From assembly GCF_036373705.1 (NCBI RefSeq), contig NC_089863.1:24346917-24410916 (forward strand): DNA of 64,000 nt. The letters are read 5' to 3'. The translations under genes and the position numbers were made by a program. Positions 19,101-31,223 of this stretch are shown one piece after another. The notes under the pieces were generated by a model. That model was not told the origin of the DNA. It made no database searches and worked only from the letters and a program-made list of their open reading frames with translations. The DNA comes from Amia ocellicauda (Eukaryota > Chordata > Actinopteri > Amiiformes > Amiidae). Every line of letters begins with the position of its first letter. The first letter of the stretch is position 1.

Positions 19101-22100
19101 ACCCCACTCTCAACACACCACAGACCCCACTCACAGCACAGACCCCACTCTCAACACACCACAGACCCCACTCACAGCACAGACCCAACTCTCAACACAC
19201 CAAAGACCCCACTAACAACATAACACAGACCCCACACACAGTACAGACCCCACTCACAACACAGACCCCACTCACAGCACAGACCCCAGTAACAACATAA
19301 CACAGACCCCACACACAGTACAGACCCCACTCACAGCACAGACCCCACTCACAACACAGAACCTACTAACAACACAGACCCCCCTCACAGCACAGAACCT
19401 ACTAACAACACAGACCCCACTCACAGCACAGACCCCACTCACAGCACAGACCCCACACACAGTACAGACCCCACTCACAGCACAGACCCCACTCACAACA
19501 CAGAACCTACTAACAGCACAGACCCCCCTCACAGCACAGAACCTACTAACAACACAGACCCCACTCACAGTACAGACCCCACACACAGTACAGACCCCAC
19601 TCGCAACACAGACCCCACTCACAGCACAGACCCCACTCACAGCACAGACCCCACTAACAACATAACACAGACCCCACACACAGTACAGACCCCACTCACA
19701 GCACAGACCCCACTCACAACACAGAACCTACTAACAGCACAGACCCCCCTCACAGCACAGAACCTACTAACAACACAGACCCCACTCACAGCACAGACCC
19801 CACTCACAACACAGACCCCACACACAGTACAGACCCCACTCACAACATAACACAGACCCCACACACAGTACAGACCCCACTCGCAGCACAGACCCCACTC
19901 ACAACACAGACCCCACTCACAACACAGACCCCACACACAGTACAGACCCCACTCACAACATAACACAGACCCCACACACAGTACAGACCCCACTCGCAAC
20001 ACAGACCCCACTCACAACACAGACCCCACTCACAGTACAGACCCCACTCACAACATGACACAGACCCCACACAGGGTACAGACCCCACTCGCAACACAGA
20101 CCCCCCTCACAGCACAGACCCCGCTCACAGCACAGAACCTACTAACAACACAGACCCCACTCACAGCACAGACCCCACTCACAACACAGCACAGACCCCA
20201 CTCTCAACACAGCACAGACCCCACTAACAACATAACACAGACCCCACACACAGTACAGACCCCACTCACAGCACAGACCCCACTCACAACACAGCACAGA
20301 CCCCACTCACAGCACAGACCCCACTCACAACACAGACCCTACTCACAGCACAGAACCTACTAACAACACAGACCCCACTCACAGCACAGACCCCACTAAC
20401 AACATAACACAGACCCCACACACAGTACAGACCCCACTCGCAACACAGACCCCACTCACAGCACAGACCCCACTCACAGCACAACACAGACCCCACTCAC
20501 AACACAGACCCCACTCACAAAACACAGACCCCACTCACAGCACAGACCCCACTCGCAAAACGCAGACCCCACTCACAGCACAGACCCCACTTGCAACACA
20601 GACCCCCCTCACAGCACAGACCCCGCTCTCAACACAGCACAGACCCCACTCACAACACAGACCCCACACAGGGTACAGACCCCACTCGCAACACAGACCC
20701 CCCTCACAGCACAGACCCCACTCACAACACAGACCCCACACACAGTACAGACCCCACTCACAACATGACACAGACCCCACACACAGTACAGACCCCACTC
20801 GCAACATAACACAGACCCCACACACAGTACAGACCCCACTCGCAACACAGACCCCACTCACAACACAGACCCCACTCACAGTACAGACCCCACTCACAAC
20901 ATGACACAGACCCCACACACAGTATAGACCCCACTAACAACACAGACCCCACTCACAACATAACACAGACCACACACACAGTACAGACCCCACTAACAAC
21001 ACAGACCCCACTCACAGCACAGAACCTACTAACAACACAGACCCCACTCTCAACACAGCACAGACCCCACTAACAACATCACACAGACCCCACACACAGT
21101 ACAGACCCCACTCACAGCACAGACCCCACTCACAACACAGCACAGACCCCACTCACAGCACAGACCCCACTCACAACACAGACCCCCCTCACAGCACAGA
21201 ACCTACTAACAACACAGACCCCACTCACAGCACAGACCCCACTAACAACATAACACAGACCCCACACACAGTACAGACCCCACTCGCAACACAGACCCCA
21301 CTCACAGCACAGACCCCACTCACAGCACAACACAGACCCCACTCACAACACAGACCCCACTCACAGCACAGACCCCACTCACAAAACACAGACCCCACTC
21401 ACAGCACAGACCCCACTCGCAACACAGACGCCACTCACAACACAGACCCCACTCGCAACACAGCACAGACCCCACTAACAACATAACACAGACCCCACAC
21501 ACAGTACAGACCCCACTAACAACACAGACCACACACACAGTACAGACCCCACTAACAAAACAGACCCCACTCTCAACACAGCACAGACCCCACACACAGT
21601 ACAGACCCCACTCGCAACACAGACCCCCCTCACAGCACAGACCCCACTCTCAACACAGCACAGACCCCACACACAGTACAGACCCCACTCGCAACACAGA
21701 CCCCCCTCACAGCACAGACCCCACTCACAGCACAACACAGACCCCACTCACAGCACAGACACCACTCACAACACAGACCCCACTAACAACATAATACAGA
21801 TCCCACACACAGTACAGACCCCACTCACAACACAGACCCCACTCACAACATAACACAGACCACACACACCGTACAGACCCCACTAACAACACAGACCCCA
21901 CTCACAACACAGACCCCACTCACAGTACAGACCCCACTCACAACATGACACAGACCCCACACACAGTATAGACCCCACTAACAACACAGACCCCACTCAC
22001 AACATAACACAGACCACACACACAGTACAGACCCCACTAACAACACAGACCCCACTCACAGCACAGAAACTACTAACAACACAGACCCCACTCACAGCAC

Positions 22101-22899
22101 AGACCCCACTCTCAACACAGCACAGACCCCACTAACAACATAACACAGACCCCACACACAGTACAGACCCCACTCACAGCACAGAACCTACTAACAACAC
22201 AGACCCCACTCACAGCACAGACCCCACTCTCAACACAGCACAGACGCCACTAACAACATAACACAGACCCCACTCACAGCACAGACCCCACTCACAACAC
22301 AGCACAGACCCCACTCACAGCACAGAACCTACTAACAACACAGACCCCACTCACAGCACAGACCCCACACACAGTACAGACCCCACTCACAACATAACAC
22401 AGACCCCACACACAGTACAGACCCCACTAACAACACAGACCCCACTCACAGCACAGAACCTACTAACAACACAGACCCCACTCTCAAAACAGCACAGACC
22501 CCACTAACAACATAACACAGACCCCACTCACAGCACAACACAGACCCCACTCATAACACAGACCCCACTCACAGAACAGACCCCACTAACAACATAACAC
22601 AGACCCCACACACAGTACAGACCCCACTCTCAACACAGCACAGACCCCACTAACAACATAACACAGACCCCACACAAAGTACAGACCCCACTCACAACAC
22701 AGACCCCAAGCACAACACAACACAGACCCCACTTACAGCACAGACCCCACACACAGTACAGACCCCACTCAGAGCACAGACCCCACTCACAACACAGCAC
22801 AGACCCCACTCACAGCACAGACCCCACTCACAACACAGACCCCACTCACAGCACAGAACCTACTAACAACACAGACCCCACTCACAGCACAGACCCCAC

Positions 22900-24510
22900 T
22901 AACAACATAACACAGACCCCACACACAGTACAGACCCCACTCTCAACACAGCACAGACCCCACTAACAACAAAACACAGACCCCACACACAGTTCAGACC
23001 CCACACACAGTACAGACCCCACTCACAACGCAGCACAGACCCCACTCACAGCACAGACCCCACTCTCAACACAGCACAGACCCCTCACACAGTACAGACC
23101 CCATTCACAGCACAGAACCTACTAACAACACAGACCCCACACACAGTACAGACTCCACTCACAACACAGCACAGACCCCACTAACAACATAACACAGACC
23201 CCACACACAGTACAGACCCCACTCACAGCACAGAACCTACTAACAACACAGACCCCACTCACAACACAGCACAGACCCCACTCTCAGCACAGACCCCACT
23301 CTCAACACAGTACAGACCCCACTCACAACACAGACCCCACACACAGTACAGACCCTACTCACAACACAGACCCCACTCACAGCACAGACCCCACTCACAG
23401 CACAGAACCTACTAACAACACAGACCCCACTGACAGCACAGACCCCACTCTCAACACAGCACAGACCCCTCACACAGTACAGACCCCATTCACAGCACAG
23501 AACCTACTAACAACACAGACCCCACACACAGTACAGACCCCACTCACAACATAACACAGACCACACACACAGTACAGACCCCACTAACAACACAGACCCC
23601 ACTCACAGCACAGAACCTACTAACAACACAGACCCCACTCACAACACAGCACAGACCCCACTAACAACATAACACAGACCCCACACACAGTACAGACCCC
23701 ACTCACAGCACAGACCCCACTCACAACACAGCACAGACCCCACTCACAGCACAGACCCCACTCACAACACAGACCCCCCTCACAGCACAGAACCTACTAA
23801 CAACACAGACCCCACTCACAGCACAGACCCCACTAACAACATAACACAGACCCCACACACAGTACAGACCCCACTCTCAAAACAGCACAGACCCCACTAA
23901 CAACTTAACACAGACCCCACTCACAGCACAACACAGACCCCACTCATAACACAGACCCCACTCACAGAACAGACCCCACTAACAACATAACACAGACCCC
24001 ACACACAGTACAGACCCCACTCTCAACACAGCACAGACCCCACTAACAACAAAACACAGACCCCACACACAGTTCAGACCCCACACACAGTACAGACCCC
24101 ACTCACAACGCAGCACAGACCCCACTCACAGCACAGACCCCACTCTCAACACAGCACAGACCCCTCACACAGTACAGACCCCATTCACAGCACAGAACCT
24201 ACTAACAACACAGACCCCACACACAGTACAGACCCCACTCACAACACAGCACAGACCCCACTAACAACATAACACAGACCCCACACACAGTACAGACCCC
24301 ACTCACAGCACAGAACCTACTAACAACACAGACCCCACTCACAACACAGCACAGACCCCACTCTCAGCACAGACCCCACTCTCAACACAGTACAGACCCC
24401 ACTCACAACACAGACCCCACACACAGTACAGACCCTACTCACAACACAGACCCCACTCACAGCACAGACCCCACTCACAGCACAGAACCTACTAACAACA
24501 CAGACCCCAC
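22900..24510. repeat. 1080-bp-offset tandem duplication in the satellite
   Basis: The segment from about 22900 to 23430 reappears at exactly +1080 (about 23980-24510). In the lines I compared by eye I saw one difference (GACTCC versus GACCCC). It includes the unusual variants AACAAAACAC and AGTTCAGACC. This is a separate, smaller and recent duplication. Confidence 0.85.
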
Positions 24511-25340
24511 ACACAGTACAGACCCCACTCACAACACAGCACAGACCCCACTAACAACATAACACAGACCCCACACACAGTACAGACCCCACTCACAGCA
24601 CAGAACCTACTAACAACACAGACCCCACTCTCAACACAGCACAGACCCCTATAACAACATAACACAGACCCCACACACAGTACAGACCCCACTCACAACA
24701 CAGACCCCACTCGCAACACAGCACAGACCCCACTAACAACATAACACAGACCCCACACACAGTACAGACCCCACTAACAACACAGACCACACACACAGTA
24801 CAGACCCCACTAACAACACAGACCCCACTCACAGCACAGACCCCACTCACAGCACAGACCCCACTCTCAACACAGCACAGACCCCACTCGCAAAACGCAG
24901 ACCCCACTCACAGCACAGACCCCACTTGCAACACAGACCCCCCTCACAGCACAGACCCCGCTCTCAACACAGCACAGACCCCACTCACAACACAGACCCC
25001 ACACAGGGTACAGACCCCACTCGCAACACAGACCCCCCTCACAGCACAGACCCCACTCACAGCACAACACAGACCCCACTCACAGCACAGACCCCACTCA
25101 CAACACAGACCCCACTAACAACATAATACAGATCCCACACACAGTACAGACCCCACTCACAACACAGACCCCACTCACAACATAACACAGACCACACACA
25201 CCGTACAGACCCCACTAACAACACAGACCCCACTCACAGCACAGACCCCACTCGCAACACAGCACAGACCCCACTAACAACATAACACAGACCCCACACA
25301 AAGTACAGACCCCACTCAGAACACAGACCCCAAGCACAAC

Positions 25341-27480
25341 ACAACACAGACCCCACTCACAGCACAACACAACACAGACCCCACTCACAGCACAACACAG
25401 ACCCCACTCACAGCACAGCACAACACAGACCCCACTCACAGCACAGCACAACACAACACAGACCCCACTCACAGCACAACACAGACCCCACTCACAGCGC
25501 AGCACAACACAACACAGACCCCACTCAAAATACAGACCCCACTCACAGCACAACACAACACAGACCCAACACACAGCACAACAAAACAGACCCCACTCAC
25601 AGCACAGCACAACACAACACAGACCCCACTCACAGCACAGAACCCACTCTCAACACAACACAGACCCCTATAACAACATAACACACACCCCACACACAGT
25701 ACAGACCCCACTCGCAACACAGACCCCACTCACAGCACAGACCCCACTCGCAACACAGCACAGACCCCACACACAGTACAGACCCCACTAACAACACAGA
25801 CCACACACACAGTACAGACCCCACTAACAACACAGACCCCACTCACAGCACAGACCCCACTCACAACACAGCACAGACCCCACACACAGTACAGACCCCA
25901 CTCACAACACAGACCCCCCTCACAGCACAGACCCCACTCACAGCACAACACACACCCCACTCACAGCACAGACCCCACTCACAACACTGACCCCACTAAC
26001 AACATAACACAGACCACACACACCGTACAGACCCCACTAACAACACAGACCCCACTCACAACATAACACAGACCACACACACCGTACAGACCCCACTAAC
26101 AACACAGACCCCACTCACAGCACAGACCCCACTCTCAACACAGCACAGACCCCACTACCAACATAACACAGACCCCACACAAAGTACAGACCCCACTCAC
26201 AACACAGACCCCAATCACAACACAACACAACACAGACCCCACTCACAGCACTACACAACACAGACCCCACTCACAGCACAGCACAACACAACACAGACCC
26301 CACTCAAAATACAGACCCCACTCACAGCACAACACAACACAGACCCCACTCACAGCACAACACAGACCCCACTTACAGCACAGCACAACACAACACAGAC
26401 CCCACTCAAAATACAGACCCCACTCACAGCACAGCACAACACAGACCCAACTCACAATACAGCACAGACCCCACTCACAGCACAACACAACACAGACCCC
26501 ACTCACAGCTCAGCACAACACAACACAGACCCCACTCACAGCACAGCACAACACAGACCCCACTCACAGCACAGCACAACACAACAGAGACCCCACTCAC
26601 AGCACAACAAAACAGACCCCACTCACAGCACAGCACAACACAACACAGACCCCACTCGCAACACAGACCCCCCTCACAGCACAGACCCCACTCACAGCAC
26701 AACACAGACCCCACTCACAGCACAGACCCCACTCACAACACAACACAGACCCCACTCACAACATAACACAGACCACACACACCGTACAGACCCCACTAAC
26801 AACACAGACCCCACTCACAGCACAGACCCCACTCTCAACACAGCACAGACCCCACACAAAGTACAGACCCCACTCACAACACAGACCCCAAGCACAACAC
26901 AACACAGACCCCACTCACAGCACAACACAACACAGACCCCACTCACAGCACAACACAGACCCCACTCACAGCACAGCACAACACAACACAGACCCCACTC
27001 ACAGCACAACACAGACCCCACTCACAGCACAGCACAACACAACACAGACCCCACTCAAAATACAGACCCCACTCACAGCACAGCACAACACAGACCCAAC
27101 TCACAATACAGCACAGACCCCACTCACAGCACAACACAACACAGACCCCACTCACAGCACAGCACAACACAACACAGACCCCACTCACAGCACAACACAA
27201 CACAGACCCCACTCACAGCACAGCACAACACAACACAGACCCCACTCACAGCACAACACAACACAGACCCCACTCACAGCACAACACAACACAGACCCCA
27301 CTCACAGCACAGCACAACACAACACAGACCCCACTCACAGCACAACACAACACAGACCCCACTCACAGCACTGCACAACACAACACAACACAGACCCCAC
27401 TCACAGCACAACAAAACAGACCCCACTCACAGCACAGCACAACACAACACAGACCCCACTCACAGCACAGCACAACAGAA
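25341..27480. repeat. Satellite sub-array with CACAACACAACA spacers
   Basis: From about 25340 the 18-bp unit is mixed with AGCACAACACAACAC spacers, giving longer, irregular units (CAGACCCCACTCACAGCACAACACAA type). This is a distinct repeat domain at the array's right edge, ending abruptly at about 27480 in unique sequence. Confidence 0.9.
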
Positions 27481-27796
27481 CAAACACCCATGGAGTCTGG
27501 AATGGTATCAAGACTATTACCTGTGTAATCACATCATCAGTTCTACCTGTAAAACCTGGCCTTATGGTGATCACACAAGTTTCTATTTGGTTTTAAATAA
27601 TGCACCAGGAGCGTTATAAGAACATGCTATAAGATCTTTATTTCCAAGTCCTGACACTGTGAGGTTGGCATATACACTCATATACACTGGACCACCACAT
27701 AACCTGGAGCACATCATGGGTGCGTTACCTGTTGGCTGGGCTTACATCCAGGCTCTGGAACAGATTTTTTAATATAGTGCTTCACGGATGGTCCTA
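27481..27796. other. Unique sequence left of the U4 promoter
   Basis: Non-repetitive, AT-moderate sequence between the satellite edge and the U4 distal promoter. I recognise no gene, RNA or transposon terminus in it. Confidence 0.5.
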
Positions 27797-27804
27797 ATTT
27801 GCAT
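27797..27804 (+). promoter_or_regulatory. Octamer ATTTGCAT upstream of U4
   Basis: A perfect octamer (POU2F1/Oct-1 site) lies 285-292 bp upstream of the U4 start. Octamers are standard parts of snRNA distal sequence elements. The distance is somewhat larger than the usual roughly 200-250 bp, but it lies just beyond the ZNF143 site. Confidence 0.6.
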
Positions 27805-27861
27805 ATGCTTACCATATGCGCTACGTACCCCGCCCTCCATCGTGTATATGTGCATATATAA

Positions 27862-27880
27862 TATCCCATGATGCCCCGGT
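27862..27880 (+). promoter_or_regulatory. ZNF143/Staf binding site (SBS) of the U4 distal element
   Basis: TATCCCATGATGCCCCGGT matches the CCCANNATGC..YGC core of ZNF143/Staf sites. It is 209-227 bp upstream of the U4 start, where vertebrate snRNA distal elements normally sit. Confidence 0.7.
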
Positions 27881-28027
27881 TAAGTGCCGTAGACTTCTTA
27901 AATGCATTACTTTCAGATACAATTGTGTTTAATCCTACATACCAAGTGCAATGTTTTATTATATTTTATTATATCAATTATTATAGACATATAAGTGTAT
28001 TTAAAACATAAAGGTGACATAAGAGAC

Positions 28028-28049
28028 TCACCATGAGGTGCTTACTTCG
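28028..28049 (+). promoter_or_regulatory. Proximal sequence element (PSE) of the U4 gene
   Basis: The segment starts TCACCATGA, which fits the first nine positions of the vertebrate PSE consensus TCACCNTNA. It covers -61 to -40 relative to the U4 start, the expected position for SNAPc binding. No TATA box follows, as expected for a Pol II snRNA gene. Confidence 0.75.
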
Positions 28050-28088
28050 TGTCGTAAGTCGGGTCGTCTTGCGTTGCGGTGATGTGTC

Positions 28089-28233
28089 AGCTTTGCGCAG
28101 TGGCAGTATCGTAGCCCATGAGGTTTATCCGAGGCGCGATTATTGCTAGTTGAAAACTTTACCCAATACCCCGCTTGCGCCGGCTTGAAATATAGCTGGT
28201 GCCGGCAATTTTTGACAGTCTCCAAGGAGACTG
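28089..28233 (+). ncRNA. RNU4: U4 spliceosomal snRNA
   Basis: A 145-nt match to vertebrate U4. It starts AGCTTTGCGCAGTGGCAGTA, the U6-pairing stem II region. It includes the 5' stem-loop with the k-turn (GAGGTTTATCCGAGGCGCGA), stem I (ATTGCTAGTTGAAAACTTT), an internal stem-loop around CTTGAAATATAG, the Sm site AATTTTTGA, and the terminal hairpin ending GGAGACTG. Differences from human U4 lie mainly in the internal stem, where both arms change together and pairing is kept. U4 pairs with U6 in the tri-snRNP. With PSE, SBS and octamer present, this looks like an expressed gene rather than a retro-pseudogene; it has no poly(A) tail. Confidence 0.95.
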
Positions 28234-28240
28234 ATTTTCT

Positions 28241-28256
28241 GGTGGAAAAATAGAGA
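28241..28256 (+). terminator. Candidate 3' box of the U4 gene
   Basis: GGTGGAAAAATAGAGA begins 8 bp after the U4 3' end and resembles the 3' box (GTTT-N-AAARNNAGA), the signal used for Integrator-dependent 3'-end formation of Pol II snRNAs. The GTTT half is imperfect. Confidence 0.6.
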
Positions 28257-28435
28257 TAATTGTCTTCCTGGAGGTAATTCATTTCTTTGTTGACTTATGC
28301 GAGTCTAGACTTCCTATTGCTGTCTAGGACGTACAGTTTATCTGTGCATCGTTTTAAGGAATTGCCTCGCTTAGTTCTTTTCAATGCATGGATAATCAAA
28401 GACATTTTAGAAAGAGACAGCTGTATTTTTTTGTA

Positions 28436-28848
28436 TATAAAGTTTATTGAAGCAGCAGCCCAATATTGGCAATTGGTATTTATTTATACATCCCCTACAT
28501 GCATATAACGCAATAAGATATGATATACATACATTTTGTATTTACAGTATAATCGTAAATCTCGAAAAACGACTCACTTCTACATCTTATGTCGTCATTT
28601 TTTAATTACTTTAGCATAAATACTTGTTAATTTGGAATCATATGTTGTTTTTTTCGGACTTTGTGTGAATGAAAAGACACATTCGCCCGTTTTCTCATTG
28701 GAAATAGGTCCATTTCAAAATATCACTGTCCTGGTCACAAAAGCAAAGTTTGTAGGGAATAATAGACATTTTCTATACTTTTGAGGTACTAGCAATTAGG
28801 AAATAACACTTTCTACCCAGGAACACATTTTGTGTTACATAGTGTTAT

Positions 28849-28879
<31 letters not shown>

Positions 28880-29005
28880 AAGTTTACTGAAGAAGCAGCC
28901 CACGGTGGACAGTTGGAGAAGTTACCAACATTGGTAATTGGTATTTCTCTTTTATTTATACATCCCCTACATTAATATAACACAATATTATATGATATAC
29001 TTAGA
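28436..29005. repeat. Direct repeat pair downstream of U4
   Basis: About 95 bp at 28436-28535 and about 130 bp at 28877-29005 are diverged copies of one sequence. Both have AAAGTTTAYTGAAG.AGCAGCCCA, then AATTGGTATTT, TTATTTATACATCCCCTACAT, ATATAAC.CAATA and ATATGATATAC. The second copy has a roughly 25-bp insertion. Between them is unique AT-rich sequence and an AT dinucleotide run at 28854-28879. Origin unknown. Confidence 0.8.
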
Positions 29006-30086
29006 TTTACAACACCAAAGACTGATCCTCAGATTGGAAGCTGTAGGCATTCAGGGTAATGTAAGTAGATGGATTATGAACTGGTTGATGTATAGGAAAC
29101 AGAGGGTGTCGATTAGAGGAGTTGCCTCTAACTGGAGTGAGGTTGTTAGTGGAGTTCCACAGGGATCAGTACTAGGGCCTTTGCTTTATCTAATCTATAT
29201 TAATGATCTGGACTCTGGGATCGTTAGCAAACTTGTCAAATTTGCAGATGATACTGAAATAGGTGTCTCAGCAGATACAATCTCTGCAGCACAGGCTATT
29301 CAAAGGGACTTAGATAATATTCAGTTGTGGGCCGACACCTGGCAGATGAAATTCAATGTGGACAAGTGCAAGGTAATACATGCAGGTAACAAAAATGTCC
29401 ACTATAATTACACTATGGGAGGAACAGAACTAGATGAAGTAACGCATGAGAAAGACCTAGGAGTCTATGTGGACTCCTCACTTTCTCCATCCAAACAGTG
29501 TGGGGGAGCAATAAAAAAGGCACACAGGATGTTAGGGTATATTGTCAAAGTGTAGAATTGAGAACAAGGGCAGTGATGTTCAGACTGTACAATGCACTAG
29601 TTAGAGCTCATCTGGATACTGTGGACAGTTCTGGGCTCCACACTTCAAGAAAGATATCGCTGCTCTAGAGGCAGTTCAGAGGAGCAACCAGACTTATTCC
29701 AGGTCTGAAGGGAAAGTCCTACTGAGAGACTGAGGACCTGAACCTTTTCACCCTGGAACAGAGGAGACTACGTGGGGACTTGATCCAAGTCTTCAAAATC
29801 ATGAAGGGCATCGACCACATCAAACCAGAGGAGCTTTTCCAGATCAGCAGGGACACACGCACCCGGGGACACAAATGGTAATTGGGCTTCAAGGCATTCA
29901 AGACAGAAAACAGGAGACACTTCTTCACACAGAGAGGCGTCACAATCTGAACAAACTCCCCAGCGATGTGGCTGAAGCTGAATATTTGGGAACATTTAAA
30001 AACAGACTGGATAGGATCCTTAGATCACCAAATGAGCACGATGGGTCAAATAGCCTCCTCTCGTTCGTAAACCTTCTTATGTTTTT
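29005..30086 (+). mobile_element. 5'-truncated, degenerate LINE (jockey superfamily, CR1/L2/Rex-like) reverse transcriptase fragment
   Basis: An open frame from about 29005 to 29555 encodes the reverse-transcriptase palm. It shows RLILRLEAVGI, WLMYRKQRV, SGVPQGSVLGPLLYLIYIND, the catalytic FADD (29241-29252), and WQMKFNVDKCKV with EKDLGV. The frame then breaks at about 29553. Homology continues through frameshifts in LINE C-terminal motifs (LEAVQR, LEQRRLRGDLIQVFKIM, FKNRLDRIL) to about 30086. The endonuclease domain and the start are missing, as usual for 5' truncation. It is a dead copy; the exact clade cannot be fixed by eye. Confidence 0.88.
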
Positions 30087-30130
30087 ATAACACAGACCCC
30101 ACACAACACAAACCCCACTCACAGCACACT
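30087..30130. repeat. Remnant of the 18-bp satellite right of the LINE
   Basis: ATAACACAGACCCCACAC followed by AACCCCACTCACAGCACA matches the large satellite exactly in style, 2.6 kb beyond its main right edge. The U4/LINE block is therefore enclosed by satellite on both sides. Confidence 0.85.
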
Positions 30131-30690
30131 GATACCCTTCAGACAACTTGTTAATTATAATTCTTAACCTCCCTCTCAGCCTCAAATCACTACATCAGTA
30201 AATGAATGGGAAACACACAGGGAACACACAGGGAAAAGAAAGCAACCTTTCATATTTAATCCCAATACCTCCCCACCCCCTAAATCTAAATTGAGATAAA
30301 AGCAGCTTTATTGTCCTGACTGAGTGACAGTGTCGCCCCAGCAGTGACAGACAGGTCTAGCGCTCAGAAACAGGGTGATGGCAACAACATACACAGCCAT
30401 TATACACTTGAGACTTTTAACACTGAACTCTCCCAGTGAGAGTCTCCATTAGAAGAACATGCTTCTGTACACTTTCAAAAGAGCCTCAAGTTCATATAAT
30501 GTGATTTTTTATTAGCAATATCCACACTGTGCAATACTCTTGAAGATAAGTCTCTGCTATATAACAGTACAATACACACAGTAAAAGACAGTGCAGTTTA
30601 TTATATAATGTGTCGTCACAGACTAGATTAAAAACGATTTTCGGACTTTTCAATTGAATAGTATGAATGCAGTTAATACAGATGAACGCC
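30131..30690. other. Spacer between satellite remnant and INTS3 promoter
   Basis: Unique mixed sequence with no gene, RNA or transposon that I can recognise. Confidence 0.5.
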
Positions 30691-30920
30691 GGCTCTCATT
30701 GGATAACGCACCGTCGGTTATCGTATAGGACGCCTCTGATTGGCTTTACCCCTCCCTGTACAGACTTGTATTCTATTGGACAGCCCACTCGTCAATCAAA
30801 GTCATGCCCGCGTGTGATTGGCGAGACGGGGGCGGCACTTCTCCTTTCCTCCCGCCCCCTTCGGTTTGGCTGCACATCGACTACTTCCGGTAGGCCAGCA
30901 TGCCATCCGGAAGTGGGTCC
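30691..30920 (+). promoter_or_regulatory. INTS3 promoter: four inverted CCAAT boxes and two ETS sites
   Basis: ATTGG (inverted CCAAT, NF-Y type) occurs at 30698, 30739, 30775 and 30817, spaced 41, 36 and 42 bp. A GC-box-like CCCGCCCCC lies at 30851-30859. ETS sites ACTTCCGG (30883-30890) and CCGGAAGT (30907-30914) follow, facing each other. This is a TATA-less housekeeping layout about 300-530 bp upstream of the INTS3 ATG. Transcription probably starts near the ETS pair. Confidence 0.7.
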
Positions 30921-30960
30921 GTGGTGGGTCGGCGGATGAAGTGGGTGACCTGTTTATAAA

Positions 30961-31006
30961 CAGAGAGAGAGAGAGAGAAAGAGAGAGAAAGAAAAAAAGG
31001 AAGCGG

Positions 31007-31059
<53 letters not shown>

Positions 31060-31072
31060 TGTGTGTGTGTGT
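30961..31072. repeat. GA/GT microsatellite in the INTS3 5' UTR or promoter
   Basis: Runs of GAGAGA (30961-30995 and 31014-31056) are followed by GTGTGT to about 31072. They lie between the ETS sites and the INTS3 ATG, so they are probably transcribed in the 5' UTR. Confidence 0.85.
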
Positions 31073-31223
31073 GGGGGCTTACACACGCACTGGATAATAA
31101 CGATACTTAAGTTAGAGACCTCCCCCCTCACCCGTCCGCCTGTCCGCACACACACACACGACCCGCCGGCCCCGATTCTCTCACTTCGCCGGGGGGGACG
31201 CCGAGCTACCGAGGCGGGAGGCG

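Larger units (their letters stand above)
3141..25340. repeat. Large 18-bp satellite array (ACAGACCCCACTCACAGC family)
   Basis: About 22 kb consists of 18-bp units of the type ACAGACCCCACTCACAGC. Variants include CTCGCAAC, CTAACAAC, CACACAGT, AACCTACTAACAACAC and AACATAACAC. Occasional CACAG insertions shift the 18-bp register. The minus strand lacks stops in most units, producing many short Cys/Val/Gly-rich open frames that are artefacts of the repeat. No gene or transposon is visible inside. Larger blocks within it are themselves duplicated (separate entries). Confidence 0.97.

Noticed and set aside
3073..27212. Dozens of 60-135 residue Cys/Val/Gly-rich minus-strand open frames and Thr/Pro/His-rich plus-strand frames
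   Set aside because: They are translations of the 18-bp satellite, whose units lack stop codons. They have no start context, splice logic or non-repeat homology.
3141..27480. CRISPR-like appearance of regularly repeated short units
   Set aside because: Units are directly tandem with no unique spacers, and the DNA is clearly from a vertebrate with introns.
28938..29555. Reverse-transcriptase open frame as a host gene
   Set aside because: It has LINE palm motifs, lacks the 5' domains and breaks by frameshift; it is a truncated retrotransposon.
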